DNA of 64,000 nucleotides from positions 62,001 to 126,000 of the forward strand of contig CAVIIX010000003.1 of the NCBI GenBank assembly GCA_963643225.1, written 5' to 3'. The notes beneath the pieces were generated by a model, which saw only the letters and a program-made list of their open reading frames with translations, did not search any database and was not told where the DNA came from. Source of the stretch: UBA1258 sp963643225. GTDB taxonomy: Bacteria > Bacillota > Clostridia > Lachnospirales > Lachnospiraceae. The position numbers and the translations under genes are program-made. Within the stretch, counting starts at the first letter, position 1. The number at the start of each line of letters is the position of its first letter. Below, one piece after another: positions 52,519 to 61,565 of the stretch.

Positions 52519-54189
52519 TTATTTAAATAGTCTGTTCATAGCAGAGAAAATTGCATAAACGGAGGCTCTGGTGATGTTTGAGCTTACGCCTACACCATAG
52601 GTAACTGCACCGGTGTTGACATCCAGCAAGTGAATATAGGCTGCAGCCTTTGAATTTGAACCGGCCTGTAAAGCATGTTCCTCGTAGTCAAGAATCTTAA
52701 TATCAAGGTTAAGGTTCTGGATAATACCGCGCTTAACAGCATCGATAGGACCGTTACCGGCAGCTTCGAAGGATTTCTTTTCGCCGTGGTCTGTAAAGTC
52801 AAGGGTGACAACCGTGTCAAAGTCTTCTCTTCTTTCGCCTTTGTAGTCTTCAACCTTAAGCTTTTCAAAGTGATAAGGCTCTTTTGTGGCAAGATATGCT
52901 GTATCGAAAGCATCCATAATCTGCTCGTAAGAAACCTCTCCCTGCTTTTCGGAAATAGCCTGGATAATATTGGCAAATTCCTTATGCATGCCCTTAGGAA
53001 GCTTGAAGCCGAAATATGTGTCCATAATGAAAGCAACGCCGCCCTTGCCGGACTGTGAATTGATGCGTACAATGGGCTCGTATTCGCGACCGATGTCTGA
53101 AGGATCGATGGGAAGGTAGGGTACCTCCCAATATTTATTGTTTCTCTCCTTCATAGCCTTAATGCCTTTGTTAATGGCATCCTGATGAGAGCCTGAAAAA
53201 GCTGTAAATACAAGCTTGCCTGCATAAGGATGACGTGGATGAATCGGCATCTTTACAAGACGCTCGTATATTTCTATTATTTCATTTACGTGGGAAATTT
53301 CAAGTTCAGGATTTATACCCTGTGAAAACATATTATAGGCCACGTTCAAAATGTCTACATTACCTGTTCTTTCACCGTTACCAAACAAAGTGCCCTCTAC
53401 CCTTTCAGCCCCCGCCAAAATTGCAAGCTCTGTAGCCGCAACGCCTGTACCACGGTCATTGTGTGGGTGTACGGAAAGGATTACGCCGTCACGATTTGAA
53501 AAGTGCTTATTGCACCATTCAATAATGTCTGCATATACGTTTGGTGTAGTCATCTCAACAGTGGAAGGGAGGTTGATGATTACCTTGTTATCCTTGCTTG
53601 CGCCCCACTCCTTTAAAACTGCCTCACACACTTCAAGTGCATATTCAGGCTCTGTGCCTGTAAAGGATTCTGGAGAATATTCAAGGATGATTTTTCCGTC
53701 AAATTTAGCTGCGCGTTCCTTGACCATTCTGGTTCCGTCAATTGCAATCTGCTTTATCTGCTCCTTATCCATGTGGAACACAACGTCACGCTGTAAAACG
53801 GATGTGGAATTGTAAATGTGCACGATTGCCTGCTTGCAGCCCTGAATAGACTCAAAGGTTCTGTCAATTAATTCTTCTCGGCACTGAGTCAGTACCTGCA
53901 GTTTTACATCCTCCGGCACAAGCTTTCTTTCTATTAGTTCTCTTAAAAAGTCATATTCAATCTGACTGGCTGCTGGGAATCCAACCTCGATTTCCTTAAA
54001 CCCCATCTTTACCATATACTCAAAGAGCTCTATTTTTTCGCTCACTACCATTGGGTCGATTAGCGCCTGGTTACCGTCGCGTAGGTCTACGCTGCACCAA
54101 ATGGGAGCCTTTTCAATCTCCTTGTTAACCCATTCGCGCTCAGGATATTTAAGCACCGGGTTGCGTCTGTAACGACTGTAGTTAAGCAT
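52519..54189 (-). CDS. leuA: 2-isopropylmalate synthase (long LeuA type)
   Basis: 556 residues. The catalytic TIM barrel has WCSVDLRDGNQALIDPM, HPHNDRGTGVAATELAILAG with the metal His residues, and GTLFGNGERTGN. A C-terminal LeuA dimer/regulatory domain (about 425-556) is present. It is of the longer type seen in actinobacteria and many clostridia. It condenses acetyl-CoA with 2-oxoisovalerate for leucine synthesis. AGGAGG precedes the ATG. Only about 97 bp separate it from ptsH, so there is no room for a T-box leader. Other leu genes are not adjacent, and a link with glycan synthesis is unlikely. Confidence 0.93.
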   Translation of the reverse strand: MLNYSRYRRNPVLKYPEREWVNKEIEKAPIWCSVDLRDGNQALIDPMVVSEKIELFEYMVKMGFKEIEVGFPAASQIEYDFLRELIERKLVPEDVKLQVLTQCREELIDRTFESIQGCKQAIVHIYNSTSVLQRDVVFHMDKEQIKQIAIDGTRMVKERAAKFDGKIILEYSPESFTGTEPEYALEVCEAVLKEWGASKDNKVIINLPSTVEMTTPNVYADIIEWCNKHFSNRDGVILSVHPHNDRGTGVAATELAILAGAERVEGTLFGNGERTGNVDILNVAYNMFSQGINPELEISHVNEIIEIYERLVKMPIHPRHPYAGKLVFTAFSGSHQDAINKGIKAMKERNNKYWEVPYLPIDPSDIGREYEPIVRINSQSGKGGVAFIMDTYFGFKLPKGMHKEFANIIQAISEKQGEVSYEQIMDAFDTAYLATKEPYHFEKLKVEDYKGERREDFDTVVTLDFTDHGEKKSFEAAGNGPIDAVKRGIIQNLNLDIKILDYEEHALQAGSNSKAAAYIHLLDVNTGAVTYGVGVSSNITRASVYAIFSAMNRLFK

Positions 54190-54246
54190 GTTAGTTTCCT
54201 CCTGTAGTTTTACGCTTTAATTTCTTAAAGTCTGTGTATATAAATA

Positions 54247-54273
54247 TACCCCACTCCGTATCGAAGTGGGGTA
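54247..54273 (-). terminator. Probable terminator between ptsH and leuA
   Basis: 9-bp perfect stem (54247-54255 with 54265-54273, core ACCCCACT) with a 9-base loop, 14 nt past the ptsH stop. The tail TATATTTATAT is weakly T-rich, so termination may be partial. Confidence 0.55.
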
Positions 54274-54286
54274 ACGTTTTCAAAAA

Positions 54287-54550
54287 TTATTCTCCAAGAC
54301 CGCTTTCAACGACTTGTACAAGCTTAGCTAAAGCTTCCTCCTCGTCCTCGCCCTCGCAGACAAATTCAATTTCATCACCACATTTAACACAGGCTCCGAG
54401 AACGCTTAATACACTCTTAGCATTAGCCGTGTTTTCACGATACGAAAATGTAATTAAGGATTTAAACTGCATTGCTTCCTTACATAGGATGCCTGCGGGT
54501 CTTAGGTGTAGCCCTGTAGGATTTTTAATTGTAACTTTCTGGCTTACCAT
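54287..54550 (-). CDS. ptsH: HPr phosphocarrier protein
   Basis: 87 residues. TGLHLRPAG holds the phosphoryl-accepting His (about residue 15), and AKSVLSVLG holds the regulatory Ser near position 46 that HPr kinase phosphorylates in Gram-positive bacteria. So it is a true HPr, not Crh. HPr relays phosphate from enzyme I to sugar-specific IIA domains, and its Ser-P form is a co-regulator with CcpA. GGAGG lies 10 nt before the ATG, and a good promoter at 54601-54629 makes it a separate unit. Confidence 0.92.
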   Translation of the reverse strand: MVSQKVTIKNPTGLHLRPAGILCKEAMQFKSLITFSYRENTANAKSVLSVLGACVKCGDEIEFVCEGEDEEEALAKLVQVVESGLGE

Positions 54551-54600
54551 CTGTAAATTGCCTCCATATGATTAGTGCACTTGCGCTTACATACGTGTTA

Positions 54601-54629
54601 ACTATATCATCTTTTAAATGTAAGGGCAA
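54601..54629 (-). promoter_or_regulatory. Promoter of ptsH
   Basis: TTGCCC (54629-54624) and TATAGT (54606-54601) on the minus strand, 17 bases apart. It begins two bases past the stop of the acyltransferase gene. A start about 45 nt before the ptsH ATG is expected. Confidence 0.6.
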
Positions 54630-54630
54630 G

Positions 54631-55686
54631 TTAAAGTTCTATAAATTTAAAGATCTTGATTCTTACAAAATCTATTATAGTGCCTGCTGCGTAAACAATT
54701 AAAACAGCAAGCATTAATCTTCCTAAAAATTCCATAGTAGAAAGTCCTAAAATATCGTATATGCCAAGCCATTTTACCCAGTTATACCGCATGCATAAAT
54801 TTTCATGACACAGATATACGCCAAGTGCCATTGGCGAAAGAAAACATATTATTTTTGATGCTTTTTCTCCCATGGGCTTTTTGTTTAAAAAGCATGCAAA
54901 AATGCCGACTGAGGCAAAAAGCGGAAACATATGGTTATAATCCATGCTGACGCGTGAAATTTCATATAAACGAGAAAATTTTTCATTTACAAAACCAATG
55001 GCTCCGCATTCAAAAAGTATTAAAAAGCTCGCTGCAAAATAAAGCAGTGCCCCGCGATAAGGATTTGTCAGATGCTTAAAGCCGTATAGCTTAAAATAAG
55101 CACCGATTAAAAAGACAATCAAAAACCAAAGCATGCTGTAGCCTGCTTCGTCCTCCATAAAGCTAAAGGGTAAAAAGCTTTTAAAGAAGCATTCATATAT
55201 TAAAAGCGCAATTATCATTGTGCCAAACTGCTTTTGTGTAAGAGCCTTTACTCCAAAAGAAATCAACGGCTGCAGCATGTAAATCACTATGTATGAGGTC
55301 ATAAACCAGTAAAGCTTCATGTGCACAGGGAAAATCGCATGCAGAATAAAATATAAATTGATTTCCTCACCTACATCTATATTAAAGATCAGACACACAA
55401 GCAGGGTGCCAAGAGAATAAAAAATGCACTGAGCCACCAGGGAAATAAGTCTTCTTATTTTGAATTTTGAATCAATTAAAAAATATCCGGAAATTAAAAT
55501 AAAGATATTTACGGAAGATATGGAAAGCGCCTCAAAAGTCCAGGCAATAGCAGCATTTACGGCATTGCCTTCAGTAAGGCTTTTTAGATTTTCACCCTTC
55601 GAAAGAGCATGCAAAAATATAATCATAATCATGCTTATTATTCTTAAAAGCTCGATATTTGCATTTCGTTTTTTTGTTTCTGTCAT
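54631..55686 (-). CDS. Acyltransferase family 3 membrane protein
   Basis: 351 residues with about ten membrane segments. The opening NIELLRIISMIMIIFLHALSKG is typical of Acyltransferase_3 (OafA/WecH/NodX-like), with the essential His in the first segment (FLHA). Such enzymes O-acylate surface sugars. AAGG precedes the ATG. It lies between manC and ptsH and may acetylate the glycan made by the locus. Donor and acceptor unknown. Confidence 0.8.
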   Translation of the reverse strand: MTETKKRNANIELLRIISMIMIIFLHALSKGENLKSLTEGNAVNAAIAWTFEALSISSVNIFILISGYFLIDSKFKIRRLISLVAQCIFYSLGTLLVCLIFNIDVGEEINLYFILHAIFPVHMKLYWFMTSYIVIYMLQPLISFGVKALTQKQFGTMIIALLIYECFFKSFLPFSFMEDEAGYSMLWFLIVFLIGAYFKLYGFKHLTNPYRGALLYFAASFLILFECGAIGFVNEKFSRLYEISRVSMDYNHMFPLFASVGIFACFLNKKPMGEKASKIICFLSPMALGVYLCHENLCMRYNWVKWLGIYDILGLSTMEFLGRLMLAVLIVYAAGTIIDFVRIKIFKFIEL

Positions 55687-55705
55687 AATTTGCCTTATCT
55701 TTTGT

Positions 55706-57013
55706 TTATAATTTGTACTTGATCTTATCGTTAACGTCTATTTCAGTACCAATCTGCACTTCCATTACCTTTAATAAAGTATTTGCCTTAAGGGTATGCT
55801 TACAGCCCCGAGGGAGGCTTACTACATCTCCCGGTTTAACCCTTTTCTCTTCCCCGTCAATAACCGCTAAGCCTTCGCCCTCGATTACAGTCCATATTTC
55901 ATCACGTCTTTCATGACTGTGATAATTCATGGAATGCCCCGGGTTAAGGGTTACCTTTAATGTAATACCGTTTTCTTCAACATCAACTACCTTGTAGCTT
56001 CCCCAGGATTTTTCTCCATACATTACAGGGCCTTCAAGCTTATCAACAAAGGGCTTCATGTAGCTTGACTGATGCTTATCTGCCACTAAAATTCCGTCAG
56101 CACTTGCAGACACCACCACATTTTTAAGTCCCATTGCAAGCACCGGCACGTCCATTTCGTTTATCACGTAGGCATTTTCGCAGGTATCGTCCATTAAAAC
56201 ATTTCCTAAGGCCTTATCCTTCATTACATATGTCAGCGTTTCCCAGGTACCTATGTCCATCCAGGATCCGTCAAAGGAAACAGCCTTTATAGATTTTTCT
56301 TTTTCTACAACTGCGTAGTCTATGCTTATTTTATTGAGCAGGCTATATTTATTCCTTAAATCCGTAAAATCAGTAAAATCCATTAATTCATGGGATTTTT
56401 TAATCATATAATTTAGTTTAAAGCCAAATACGCCGCCATTCCATAGGGCGCCCCTTGCTACTAAAGCTTTTGCCCCCTCTAAATCAGGCTTTTCTTTAAA
56501 TTCAAGCACCTCCCCTTTGGAGTCAGTTAAAATGTATCCGTATTTTTCACTTGGATATGTAGGCTTTATGCCCATAAGGGTAATGTTTTTATTACCGGTT
56601 TCCACTTCAGCGGCAATCTTCTTTATTGTTTCGAAATAATCTCTTTCGACGTAGGGGTCCACCGGACACACTACCACAGTTTCATCCATGGAAACCTTCA
56701 TTTCATCCTTAAGAAAATTACAGGCAAGGGAAATTGCAGGGAATGTGTCACGCCTGTCAGGTTCAATACAGATGTTTACTTTATCTCCCAGCTGATTAAT
56801 AAGGCAGGCCGCCTGTCTTTTGCTTGTAGCAATTGTAATCTGTGTATTTTCCTCTTGAAACGCTTCTTTAAGCCCATGGTATATGCACTGCACCATGGAC
56901 TCATATTCTCCCGCATCGTTTTTAAAAATTTTTAAAAACTGTTTACTTCTTACGTCATTGGATAAAGGCCAGAGACGTTTCCCAGAACCCCCGGATAATA
57001 AAATAATCTGCAA
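55706..57013 (-). CDS. manC: Mannose-1-phosphate guanylyltransferase with cupin domain
   Basis: 435 residues. The N-terminal pyrophosphorylase domain has IILLSGGSGKRLWPLSN-x-x-SKQF and NGGVFGFK. The C-terminal cupin (about residues 325-430) has MNYHSHERRDEIWTV and LPRGCKHT. This is the bifunctional-type architecture (GDP-mannose formation plus a type II phosphomannose-isomerase domain). It starts with TTG, with AAGGAG 6 nt upstream. It supplies GDP-mannose for Gmd and Fcl. It follows the phosphoesterase gene by 21 nt. No phosphomannomutase other than GlmM is visible. Confidence 0.92.
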   Translation of the reverse strand: MQIILLSGGSGKRLWPLSNDVRSKQFLKIFKNDAGEYESMVQCIYHGLKEAFQEENTQITIATSKRQAACLINQLGDKVNICIEPDRRDTFPAISLACNFLKDEMKVSMDETVVVCPVDPYVERDYFETIKKIAAEVETGNKNITLMGIKPTYPSEKYGYILTDSKGEVLEFKEKPDLEGAKALVARGALWNGGVFGFKLNYMIKKSHELMDFTDFTDLRNKYSLLNKISIDYAVVEKEKSIKAVSFDGSWMDIGTWETLTYVMKDKALGNVLMDDTCENAYVINEMDVPVLAMGLKNVVVSASADGILVADKHQSSYMKPFVDKLEGPVMYGEKSWGSYKVVDVEENGITLKVTLNPGHSMNYHSHERRDEIWTVIEGEGLAVIDGEEKRVKPGDVVSLPRGCKHTLKANTLLKVMEVQIGTEIDVNDKIKYKL

Positions 57014-57034
57014 GGTTTACTCCTTAGTTTATAT

Positions 57035-58003
57035 CTAATTTATTTCAACTATACCAATGCTGCCCTGATAAGCAGGTGTAAATATGTGTTCAATTGCATT
57101 CTGACTAATCGGAGCCTCAAGTGGGTAATGAATATGAGCTGCAAGAACTGCCAGAATGGGTGATTCATCCTCATAAATCATATCTATAAATTCAGCAGTG
57201 TATTCATTAGGCGCGTATGCTGCGTCATTTCCCCAGTAAAGAAGTCTACCGCCACGCTTGTCCATACTAAGCTCGTACAAAGCATCAAAATCCTCTAAAG
57301 CAATAGGCACATGAGTCGCCACCACAATGGGTTTATTTAAAGAAACAGCATCCCGTAACGTAATTATCCCATCTTCAGTAATGTCCATATAGCTTTTATT
57401 TATACCCACTACCACTACTTTTCCAAGGTCATAAGCAAAAACATCCTCGTATTCACAGATTTTCTTTTGCCGCTCTATTGCCGCCCCTTCATCCTGTATT
57501 TCAAGCCAGTAAGGCATAAGGTCATGGTCGGAGCGAAGATAAATAAAGGGTTTATTGATTTTATCAAAAAATTCCTTTAATGCCTGGCAGTTAGCTTCAG
57601 AATTAAAATCAATTATATCCCCGGCAAAGACAATTAAATCAGTATCAAGGCTGTTTAATATATCCGGAAGCTTTAACAGTCGTTCATAGGCAGTTAATCC
57701 TGCAAAACAAAAATCTGTTTCAATTCTTGAATTAATGGTTGCCTCGTTGTCTTCTAAAACCTCGAAATTAGAAATCGCTGCGTGAAGGTCGTTTACCACG
57801 ATAATCTTGTAGCTTTCCTTAACCTCAGGTAATTCAAGCTTAACAATTTCTGCTGTATAAGAATTTTTATTTAATATTTCTGAATTCGACTTTTCTTTAT
57901 AGCCACAGCCACACAGGAAAAGACACCCTAAAAACATTAGTTTTATTAAAAGGCGCTCGGACTTAAGTCTAAGCGCCCTGTCTAAAGATTTAATTTGTTT
58001 CAC
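57035..58003 (-). CDS. Lipoprotein calcineurin-like metallophosphoesterase
   Basis: 322 residues. A positively charged N-terminus, a hydrophobic stretch and a lipobox LFLCGC (Cys about residue 33) indicate a secreted lipoprotein. Metal-binding motifs are VNDLHA (Asp-x-His), FAGDIIDF (Gly-Asp), YLRSDHD in place of the usual GNHD, VATHVP and AAHIH. The Asn-to-Asp change in the third motif is unusual. It starts with GTG, with AAGGA 8 nt before it. It sits directly behind glmM. Substrate unknown; an extracellular phosphate ester of the cell wall is possible. Confidence 0.78.
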   Translation of the reverse strand: MKQIKSLDRALRLKSERLLIKLMFLGCLFLCGCGYKEKSNSEILNKNSYTAEIVKLELPEVKESYKIIVVNDLHAAISNFEVLEDNEATINSRIETDFCFAGLTAYERLLKLPDILNSLDTDLIVFAGDIIDFNSEANCQALKEFFDKINKPFIYLRSDHDLMPYWLEIQDEGAAIERQKKICEYEDVFAYDLGKVVVVGINKSYMDITEDGIITLRDAVSLNKPIVVATHVPIALEDFDALYELSMDKRGGRLLYWGNDAAYAPNEYTAEFIDMIYEDESPILAVLAAHIHYPLEAPISQNAIEHIFTPAYQGSIGIVEIN

Positions 58004-58014
58004 TTTTAAATTCC

Positions 58015-59364
58015 TTAAAGCATTACTTCTTCGATTAATGAAGCAAGCTTCTTTGCTTCATCAAGAATAAGCTCCCTGTCATTACCTTCAATCATAACTC
58101 TTACTAAGGGTTCTGTGCCTGAAGGACGGATTAATACCCTGCCCCTTCCGGCAAATTTAGCCGTAAGCTCTTTAATGGCCTCTGCAATTTCAGGGTATTC
58201 CATGTAGGTTTCCTTTTTGTGATTGGGAACGTGAGCTCCTACAAGTGCCTGAGGCAAGATTTCCACAATCTTGGCAAGCTCTGATAAAGGCTTACCGGTT
58301 TCCACCATTACTTCTAATAAGTGAAGGGCTGATAATAATCCGTCACCTGTTGTATTGTCATCAAGGAAAATAATGTGACCTGACTGTTCCCCTCCAAGGT
58401 TTGCACCGATTTCCTTCATGCGCTCCAGTACATATCTGTCACCCACTTTAGTCTGCTCGATGTGAAGCTTTTCTCTTTCACCCATCTGGAAGAAGCCTAA
58501 ATTACTCATAACGGTTGCTACTATGGTATTCTTCTTTAATGAGCCTTTTTCTTTCATGTAGTTACCGATGATACCCATAATCTGGTCACCGTTAACTTCC
58601 TTACCGTTTTCGTCTACGGCAAGTAATCTGTCGGCATCACCGTCAAAAGCAAGTCCTACATTTGCCTTTTCGTATACTACTCTTGCCATAAGCTCTTCCA
58701 TATGGGTAGAGCCGCAATTTGCATTAATATTGGTGCCGTCTGGAGCGTTGTGAATCGGAATAACCGTTGCACCAAGCTCCTTTAAGGCTTCAACGGAAGT
58801 ATAATAGGCTGCGCCTTCAGCGGTGTCCACAACGATTCGTAAGCCTGTTAAATCGGCATTTATCGCTTTAATTGAATGATTAATGTATTCTTCTCTTGCA
58901 TCGGTTCTGTATTTCACCTTGCCAACCCCTGCACCGATAGGAAACTTAACTCCCTGCATTTCTGATTTAATCAAGGCTTCGATTTCATCTTCCAAAGCAT
59001 CCGGAAGCTTATAGCCGTTTCCGTCAAAAAATTTAATACCGTTAAATTCAACTGGGTTGTGGGATGCGGAAATAACTACTCCTGCATCCACCTTATATTT
59101 CTTGGTTAAATACGCAATTGCAGGAGTAGGAAGCACGCCGACATATACGCAGTTGGCGCCTACCGAACAGGCACCTGCCATAAGTGCATTGGCAAGCATG
59201 TCTCCTGAAATTCTTGTATCACAGCCCACCATAATTGTAGGCTTGTGCTGATTTTCTTTGCTCAAAACACATGCCCCTGCCTGACCTAATTTTAAGGCAA
59301 GATCTGGAGTGAGCTCTTCATTGGCTACTCCTCTGACGCCGTCTGTACCAAACATTCTGCTCAT
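58015..59364 (-). CDS. glmM: Phosphoglucosamine mutase
   Basis: 449 residues, normal length. MFGTDGVRG opens the protein. VVISASHNP carries the phosphoserine at residue 101. The metal loop is FDGDADR (about 240), and the phosphate site RPSGTEPLVR lies near the C-terminus. It interconverts glucosamine-6-phosphate and glucosamine-1-phosphate for UDP-GlcNAc, the start of peptidoglycan and of the Pse and bacillosamine routes here. It is 3 nt behind cdaR in the conserved cdaA-cdaR-glmM operon, in which GlmM inhibits CdaA in other Firmicutes. Confidence 0.96.
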   Translation of the reverse strand: MSRMFGTDGVRGVANEELTPDLALKLGQAGACVLSKENQHKPTIMVGCDTRISGDMLANALMAGACSVGANCVYVGVLPTPAIAYLTKKYKVDAGVVISASHNPVEFNGIKFFDGNGYKLPDALEDEIEALIKSEMQGVKFPIGAGVGKVKYRTDAREEYINHSIKAINADLTGLRIVVDTAEGAAYYTSVEALKELGATVIPIHNAPDGTNINANCGSTHMEELMARVVYEKANVGLAFDGDADRLLAVDENGKEVNGDQIMGIIGNYMKEKGSLKKNTIVATVMSNLGFFQMGEREKLHIEQTKVGDRYVLERMKEIGANLGGEQSGHIIFLDDNTTGDGLLSALHLLEVMVETGKPLSELAKIVEILPQALVGAHVPNHKKETYMEYPEIAEAIKELTAKFAGRGRVLIRPSGTEPLVRVMIEGNDRELILDEAKKLASLIEEVML

Positions 59365-59367
59365 AAA

Positions 59368-60690
59368 TTATTCCTCGTTTTTCGTAAGTTTAACTTTTAT
59401 ACCAATGGAGTCGTTACAGCTAACGGCTTCAGGTAAATCCATCACAAGATATAAGTTGTAAATGCCCTCTTCAAATTCCACGGAATCCTTCAAAAGAATA
59501 TAGTCTTCAAAATCCACGCGGAAGTTAAGCTCTGATACCTGAAGCTTTTCAAGATCCTGGGCAAGACCTGTAAGTGTAAAGCTGATGCTGTCATCCTTGT
59601 CAAGCACAGCTGCGCTAAAGCCTTCAGGCACGTTTTCAATGCTTACATTTCGTAAATAGGTAGCGTAGGTCTCATCCGTTAATGGCTCGATATAAACTGT
59701 AATGGTAGCCTTTCCGTTATATGAAGCATCCCCAAGGCGGGTACCGTCAGGTAAGAAGTCTGCTATGTTAAGCACTACCATCATGTCCCCTGCCTGGCCT
59801 GTAATGTTAAGCTCTGATGCAGGAATTCCTACGTAAGTGGTATTTTCAATTACAGACTGTGAGCCTGCAATAGTGACAGTCTTTGGACTACATTCCATTT
59901 CCCCTGTAACTGCATAGCCCTCAGCCGGAAGACCGCTTGTGGAGTAATAAATCGGCACCTTTTTGGTGGCTAAAATTTCAACGTCTACTCTGACGCTGTC
60001 TACGTTCATTTCAAGATTTGAATCGTCCACGGCATTACCGTCTGCATCATATAAAACAATGTCTGACTGAGTGGAAATATCACTTGTAAAGCCTGTTACT
60101 TCAACGTCAACGTATGCCGATTTAATGGTTGAAATTACAGATTCAGGACCGCTTACACGCACCTGGTTCTGATTTGGCTCTACGTTGCCTAAAATAAAGC
60201 CGCTTTCAATTTCTCCGGAGGTGGTGGCCTGTAAAGGAAGCTGAATTGACTTTCTTTCTTCGATATTTACATACATAGTATCGATGGATGCACGAATGCT
60301 GTCCACCTTGTCTGAATGCTTTGAAGTAGTAATTTCGATTGGAACGCTGGTGCCATCCTGTGAAAGCTTATTCATATCCGCAGTAGCCACTACGTTATCG
60401 ATGGTGGTGCCAAGCTCCTGAATGACGCTTCTGGGGGCCTTGATTACGACCGAGGAAATTACAGATGTATCGCTCAATACATCAAGGGTTTTATTGTTAT
60501 TTGTAATAGTGGAAGCATTCAATACTCTGACAGGGACATTTTTATAGGTCTGCGCAACAATAGGGTCAGTTACATTTACCACTACAAACCATAAGACTAC
60601 CGCCACAATTAAGGACGCAATCTTAAGACCTAGGTTTTCCGTTATTTTCTGTTTTGTGAATTTTTCTTTAATTTTAAAGTTAGGTGTCAT
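59368..60690 (-). CDS. cdaR: CdaR (YbbR-domain regulator of CdaA)
   Basis: 440 residues: one N-terminal membrane segment (about 24-42), then an extracellular part of about four YbbR domains in tandem, visible as repeating V-x-V-x-(V/G) strands and repeated P-(I/V)-x(2)-(T/S)-T-type segments. In related bacteria CdaR binds and modulates the diadenylate cyclase. It overlaps cdaA by ATGA, which fits translational coupling. Confidence 0.9.
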   Translation of the reverse strand: MTPNFKIKEKFTKQKITENLGLKIASLIVAVVLWFVVVNVTDPIVAQTYKNVPVRVLNASTITNNNKTLDVLSDTSVISSVVIKAPRSVIQELGTTIDNVVATADMNKLSQDGTSVPIEITTSKHSDKVDSIRASIDTMYVNIEERKSIQLPLQATTSGEIESGFILGNVEPNQNQVRVSGPESVISTIKSAYVDVEVTGFTSDISTQSDIVLYDADGNAVDDSNLEMNVDSVRVDVEILATKKVPIYYSTSGLPAEGYAVTGEMECSPKTVTIAGSQSVIENTTYVGIPASELNITGQAGDMMVVLNIADFLPDGTRLGDASYNGKATITVYIEPLTDETYATYLRNVSIENVPEGFSAAVLDKDDSISFTLTGLAQDLEKLQVSELNFRVDFEDYILLKDSVEFEEGIYNLYLVMDLPEAVSCNDSIGIKVKLTKNEE

Positions 60691-61559
60691 GCTTTCTTAC
60701 CACCTTTCCCTTTAAAGAAATTATGCTTTTTTTCTTCGTCCTCAGGCTTATCCTGAATGAATTCAAGATAATGCCTTAAGGTCTCGTTATCAGAGCTTCT
60801 GATAAGCTCGCCTTCATAGGCGATGCTGATGCGTCCGGTTTCTTCAGAGACGATTATTGTTAAAGAATCCGTTACTTCAGAAATACCTACGCCTGCTCTG
60901 TGACGTGTACCAAGCTCCTTACTTAAAGAAAGATTTTCTGAAAGTGGAAGATAACAGGTAGCCGCTGTCACACGGTCGCCTCTTACTACAACTGCACCAT
61001 CATGAAGAGGTGTATTGTGTTCAAAAATGTTAATTAAAAGCTGGCTCGAAACTACCGCATCCACTTCAATACCGGTGCGTTCCACATCGCCTAAGGAATT
61101 GTTCTGTTCTATTACGATTAAAGCGCCTGTTTTAACCTTAGCCATTTCGTTGCAGGCACGTATAATTTCCTGAATGGTATGGTCTGAAAACCTTCCTTCG
61201 CTACCACGGTTTCCATCAAAAAAAATGACTGAAGATAGGAAGTTTTTCTTACCCAACTGTTCAAGAGCTTTTCTTAATTCTGGCTGAAATACCACCACAA
61301 TGACCGTTGCCACGATAGAGAACAGCTTATTGGCAATCCAGAGGATAGTGGACATATCGAATAATTCTGCGAAAAGCAAAAACACTACAATTACAACTAT
61401 ACCTTTAAGTAAAGCGTAAGCCTTAGTGTTCTTTATCCATAGAAAAATCTCGTAAACCAAAAAGGCGATTACGAGTATTTCTACAAAGTCTGTCCAGGAT
61501 ACTTCCGGCATATTGAATTTTTCAAAAGCTGAGCGCACAAATTCAATTATGTTTGCCAT
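60687..61559 (-). CDS. cdaA: Diadenylate cyclase CdaA
   Basis: 290 residues. Three N-terminal membrane segments (about 28-95) precede the DisA_N catalytic domain with the DGA motif (187-189) and GTRHRA (217-222). It makes c-di-AMP from two ATP, a messenger for potassium and turgor control and for cell-wall homeostasis. It heads the cdaA-cdaR-glmM set, here preceded by two membrane proteins of unknown role. Confidence 0.96.
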   Translation of the reverse strand: MANIIEFVRSAFEKFNMPEVSWTDFVEILVIAFLVYEIFLWIKNTKAYALLKGIVVIVVFLLFAELFDMSTILWIANKLFSIVATVIVVVFQPELRKALEQLGKKNFLSSVIFFDGNRGSEGRFSDHTIQEIIRACNEMAKVKTGALIVIEQNNSLGDVERTGIEVDAVVSSQLLINIFEHNTPLHDGAVVVRGDRVTAATCYLPLSENLSLSKELGTRHRAGVGISEVTDSLTIIVSEETGRISIAYEGELIRSSDNETLRHYLEFIQDKPEDEEKKHNFFKGKGGKKA

Positions 61560-61565
61560 TAATTT

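Noticed and set aside
52590..53072. Second open frame inside leuA, and similar long frames inside other genes (for example 53351-53815, 33678-34037)
   Set aside because: They overlap well-identified genes completely, have no family features and show codon patterns of a shifted frame.
54190..54286. T-box or leucine attenuator before leuA
   Set aside because: The gap is under 100 bases, holds only a 9-bp hairpin and no T-box core, so it is better seen as the ptsH terminator.
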